Below, piece after piece: positions 62,033 to 64,000 of a stretch of DNA of 64,000 bases. Position numbers and translations under genes: made by a program. The first letter of the stretch is position 1, and each line of letters starts with the position of its first letter. The notes under the pieces were generated by a model, which did no database searches, had not been told where the DNA came from, and was given only the letters and a program-made list of their open reading frames with translations. The DNA is from Singulisphaera sp. GP187 (GTDB lineage Bacteria > Planctomycetota > Planctomycetia > Isosphaerales > Isosphaeraceae): NCBI RefSeq assembly GCF_900129635.1, contig NZ_FSRB01000001.1, positions 721,501 to 785,500 on the forward strand. Direction: 5' to 3'.

Positions 62033-64000
62033 TCAACGGCCTCGCCAATCAGGTCGACCACCGTGTCGAGGAACGTCCGGTCGTGAAAGCTGCTCTTGGT
62101 CAGATAGCAGTTCGCCCCGGCGTCCAGACCGCGCATCCGGTCTTCCTCGCGATCTTTATAGGAAACGATCACGACGGGGATCCCCTGGAGCCGCGCATCG
62201 GACTTGATGTGCTGGACGAGTTGGATCCCATCCATCCGGGGCATGTCCACGTCGCTGATGACCAGATGATAATCTCCCCCACGCACTGTGTTCCAGCCAT
62301 CAACGCCGTCGACGGCGACATCCACGACGTAACCTCGGCTCTCGAGGAGCTGCCGCTCCAGTTCGCGGACGGTGATCGAGTCGTCGACGACGAGGATCCG
62401 CTTCGGCCCGCGCCTCGACGCTTGCTCCGCCGCCTCGGCGACTCGGTTCAGCCGGCGGCCGCCGAGCAGGTTGTCGATCGAGCGCACCATGTCCTCGACG
62501 TCGACGATCAGGACCGGCCAGCCATCTTCGAGAACCGAGGCGCTGTTGATGTTGGGGACGCGGCCCAGCCGCGGGTCGAGCGGGCGAACTTCGAGGTCGC
62601 GTTCGCCGAGGAACTCATCGACGACCACGCCAAACCGATGGCTTCGATCGCTGGCAACCACGACCGAGAGATAGTCTTCAGCCGAATCCACGGGGTCGAA
62701 TTCAAGCACTTGCGTGGCTTCGACCAGGCCGACCGGCTGGTCGTCCAGGCTGAAATGCTGGCGACCCTCGAGGATCTGAACGTCGGAGCGGGGAACCCTC
62801 AAAATGCGGTCGATCCGATTGAGCGGGAACGCGTAAGGTTCGCCGGCGATCCGCACCAGGAGGGCGCGGATGACCGACATCGTGATCGGGAGCTGAAGTG
62901 AGAAGCGGGTCCCTTTGCCGACCTGCGAGCTGACCCGAACAATTCCGCCGACCGCCTTGACCATGTTCTGCACGACGTCGAGGCCGACCCCGCGCCCGGA
63001 GAGCTCGGTCACGGCGTCCTTGGTCGAGAAGCCGGGGAGGAAGAGGAACTCGAGCAGCTCCGCCTCGGTCAGTTGCTCGGCCATCCGGGCGCCGACGAGT
63101 CCCCGCTCGACCACTTTGATGCGCAGGCGCTCGGGGTCGATGCCATGGCCGTCGTCAGTCAGGGTGATTTGGAGCATCCCCGCGCGGTGTCGGGCCTCCA
63201 TCCGGATCGTCCCGGTCTGGTCCTTGCCGGCGGCCAGCCGCTGGTCGGGGAGCTCGATCGCGTGATCCAGGGCGTTGCGGATCAAGTGATTGAGCGGGGC
63301 CTCGAGCTTGTCGAGGATGTCGCGGTCGACCCCCGTGGTCTCGCCGAGGACTTCGAACCGGACCGACTTCCCGAGTTGCCTGGCCACGTCGCGGACCATC
63401 CGGGGAAATCCGCGCACGCCGTCGGCCATCGGGCGCATTCGGCTGGTGAGGACTTCGTGGTGCAGTCGGCCCGAAAGATCCTCGCTCCGTCGCGCGATCT
63501 CCTCGAACTCCTCCATCTTCTTGCCGAGCCCTTGGAGGCACTCGTTGGCTTGCGCCTTGGCCTTCGCCAGCACTTCGGCGAGCACGGCCGGATCGAGGCC
63601 CCGTCCCGATTCCCGCCGGTCTTCCAGGGTCTGGATCGTCTCGAGCAGGGCAGTCTGACGCCCCTTGAGCGTCAGCAGCGACGTGACGAACGGGCGCAGT
63701 TGACGCGTCTGGACCAGCGATTCTCCCGCCAGGCCCATCAGCCGGGTCAGGCTCTCCGCGGTTACGCGGACCACACGCTCCGCCTGCTCGGGCGCGGCGG
63801 AGCTGGTTCGCTCCGCCGCCACCGGTGACGCGGATTTCGGCGGTGGGGCCGCCACGGGTTTGGCAACTGCTGCCGGAGCCGTTGGGGGCGGGACGGGGGG
63901 GCTGGCGACTGGAGCCGCGACGGCCACAACGGCCGGCGCCACGGCGGCGACAGGGGGCGCCGGGAGTGCCGCTCCGGAAAGGATCGCACCGAGCTCGACG
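62029..64000 (-). CDS. CheA-type hybrid kinase with C-terminal receiver (WspE-like), 5' end outside
   Basis: About 657 codons are inside; the frame is open to the window edge, so the N-terminal Hpt domain is missing here. In order: a Pro/Ala-rich linker; dimerisation helices (VVRVTAESLTRLMGLAGESL); the kinase core with N-box NHLIRNALDHAIELPDQR, G1 DDGHGIDPERL, FLPGFSTKDAVTELSGRGVG and GTRFSLQLPITMSV; a CheW-like domain (PYAFPLNRIDRILRVPRSDV); and a C-terminal receiver (ILVVDDSITVRELERQLLES) with acceptor Asp in VISDVDMPRMDG. This is the WspE layout. It would phosphorylate CheB and the PP2C response regulator. Confidence 0.95.
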   Translation of the reverse strand, partial: VELGAILSGAALPAPPVAAVAPAVVAVAAPVASPPVPPPTAPAAVAKPVAAPPPKSASPVAAERTSSAAPEQAERVVRVTAESLTRLMGLAGESLVQTRQLRPFVTSLLTLKGRQTALLETIQTLEDRRESGRGLDPAVLAEVLAKAKAQANECLQGLGKKMEEFEEIARRSEDLSGRLHHEVLTSRMRPMADGVRGFPRMVRDVARQLGKSVRFEVLGETTGVDRDILDKLEAPLNHLIRNALDHAIELPDQRLAAGKDQTGTIRMEARHRAGMLQITLTDDGHGIDPERLRIKVVERGLVGARMAEQLTEAELLEFLFLPGFSTKDAVTELSGRGVGLDVVQNMVKAVGGIVRVSSQVGKGTRFSLQLPITMSVIRALLVRIAGEPYAFPLNRIDRILRVPRSDVQILEGRQHFSLDDQPVGLVEATQVLEFDPVDSAEDYLSVVVASDRSHRFGVVVDEFLGERDLEVRPLDPRLGRVPNINSASVLEDGWPVLIVDVEDMVRSIDNLLGGRRLNRVAEAAEQASRRGPKRILVVDDSITVRELERQLLESRGYVVDVAVDGVDGWNTVRGGDYHLVISDVDMPRMDGIQLVQHIKSDARLQGIPVVIVSYKDREEDRMRGLDAGANCYLTKSSFHDRTFLDTVVDLIGEAVE

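Noticed and set aside
1..64000. Search by eye for tRNA genes, rRNA, CRISPR arrays, complete IS elements and prophage genes
   Set aside because: No cloverleaf-like segments, regularly spaced repeats, transposases, integrases or phage structural genes could be supported.

Overview
The window is 64 kb of high-GC chromosome that looks like a planctomycete, most likely of the Isosphaeraceae. The pointers are three secreted proteins with the planctomycete N-terminal motif LExRxLLS/A (starts at 11934, 16810 and 25998), an ECF sigma factor paired with a TPR serine/threonine kinase, a redoxin/cytochrome c/copper-monooxygenase fusion, and many small paralogous surface proteins. The genus is inference. 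No tRNA, rRNA, CRISPR array, phage module or complete IS was seen.

Layout. 1-3.6 kb: 3' end of a secreted metalloprotease, Mn-type superoxide dismutase, a lipoprotein and an RluA-type pseudouridine synthase. 3.65-11.5 kb (minus): greA, then an ABC-type tripartite exporter (TolC-like protein, HlyD/MacA-like adaptor, LolD/MacB-type ATPase, MacB-type permease). 11.9-22.7 kb (plus): FG-GAP surface protein, a second TolC-like protein, an LExRxLLS protein, and a heavy-metal RND pump with its adaptor. 23.2-29.2 kb: a ThDP decarboxylase with a GGCT-fold gene, a PKD/Ig-like surface protein, then tmk-holB. 29.4-31.5 kb: a four-gene SRPBCC/ArsR/DUF899/small-membrane-protein operon behind a palindromic operator candidate. 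31.9-41.7 kb: Nudix coupled to a lysine-free lipoyl-like protein, the redoxin-cytochrome-PHM fusion, a TRASH/TPR protein, an HNH nuclease, a TIM-barrel isomerase, a BON protein, an ArsR regulator and threonine synthase. 41.9-45.5 kb: TPR kinase and its ECF sigma. 45.6-51.1 kb: a five-gene operon (isochorismatase-like, ABM-domain membrane protein, amidohydrolase, outer-membrane porin, secreted M17 N-domain protein). 51.2-55 kb is a decay and mobility zone: a frameshifted SDR gene, a chimeric pseudogene carrying the 3' end of thrC, an ECF sigma/anti-sigma pair, and a group II intron that has lost its reverse transcriptase. 55-59.6 kb: a large secreted protein, a SUKH protein, a HEAT-repeat protein and a 49-residue small ORF. 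59.7-64 kb (minus): a chemosensory operon whose CheA, CheB and output proteins resemble Wsp, running off the window edge.

The most notable system is this last operon. Its kinase and methylesterase resemble WspE and WspF, and the output protein has a WspR-like receiver. Where WspR carries a GGDEF diguanylate cyclase, however, this protein carries a SpoIIE/PP2C phosphatase, which suggests a Wsp pathway rewired from cyclic-di-GMP to partner-switching control. Other points of interest are the lysine-free lipoyl-like domain, the lone intron ribozyme, and the two chimeric gene remnants.
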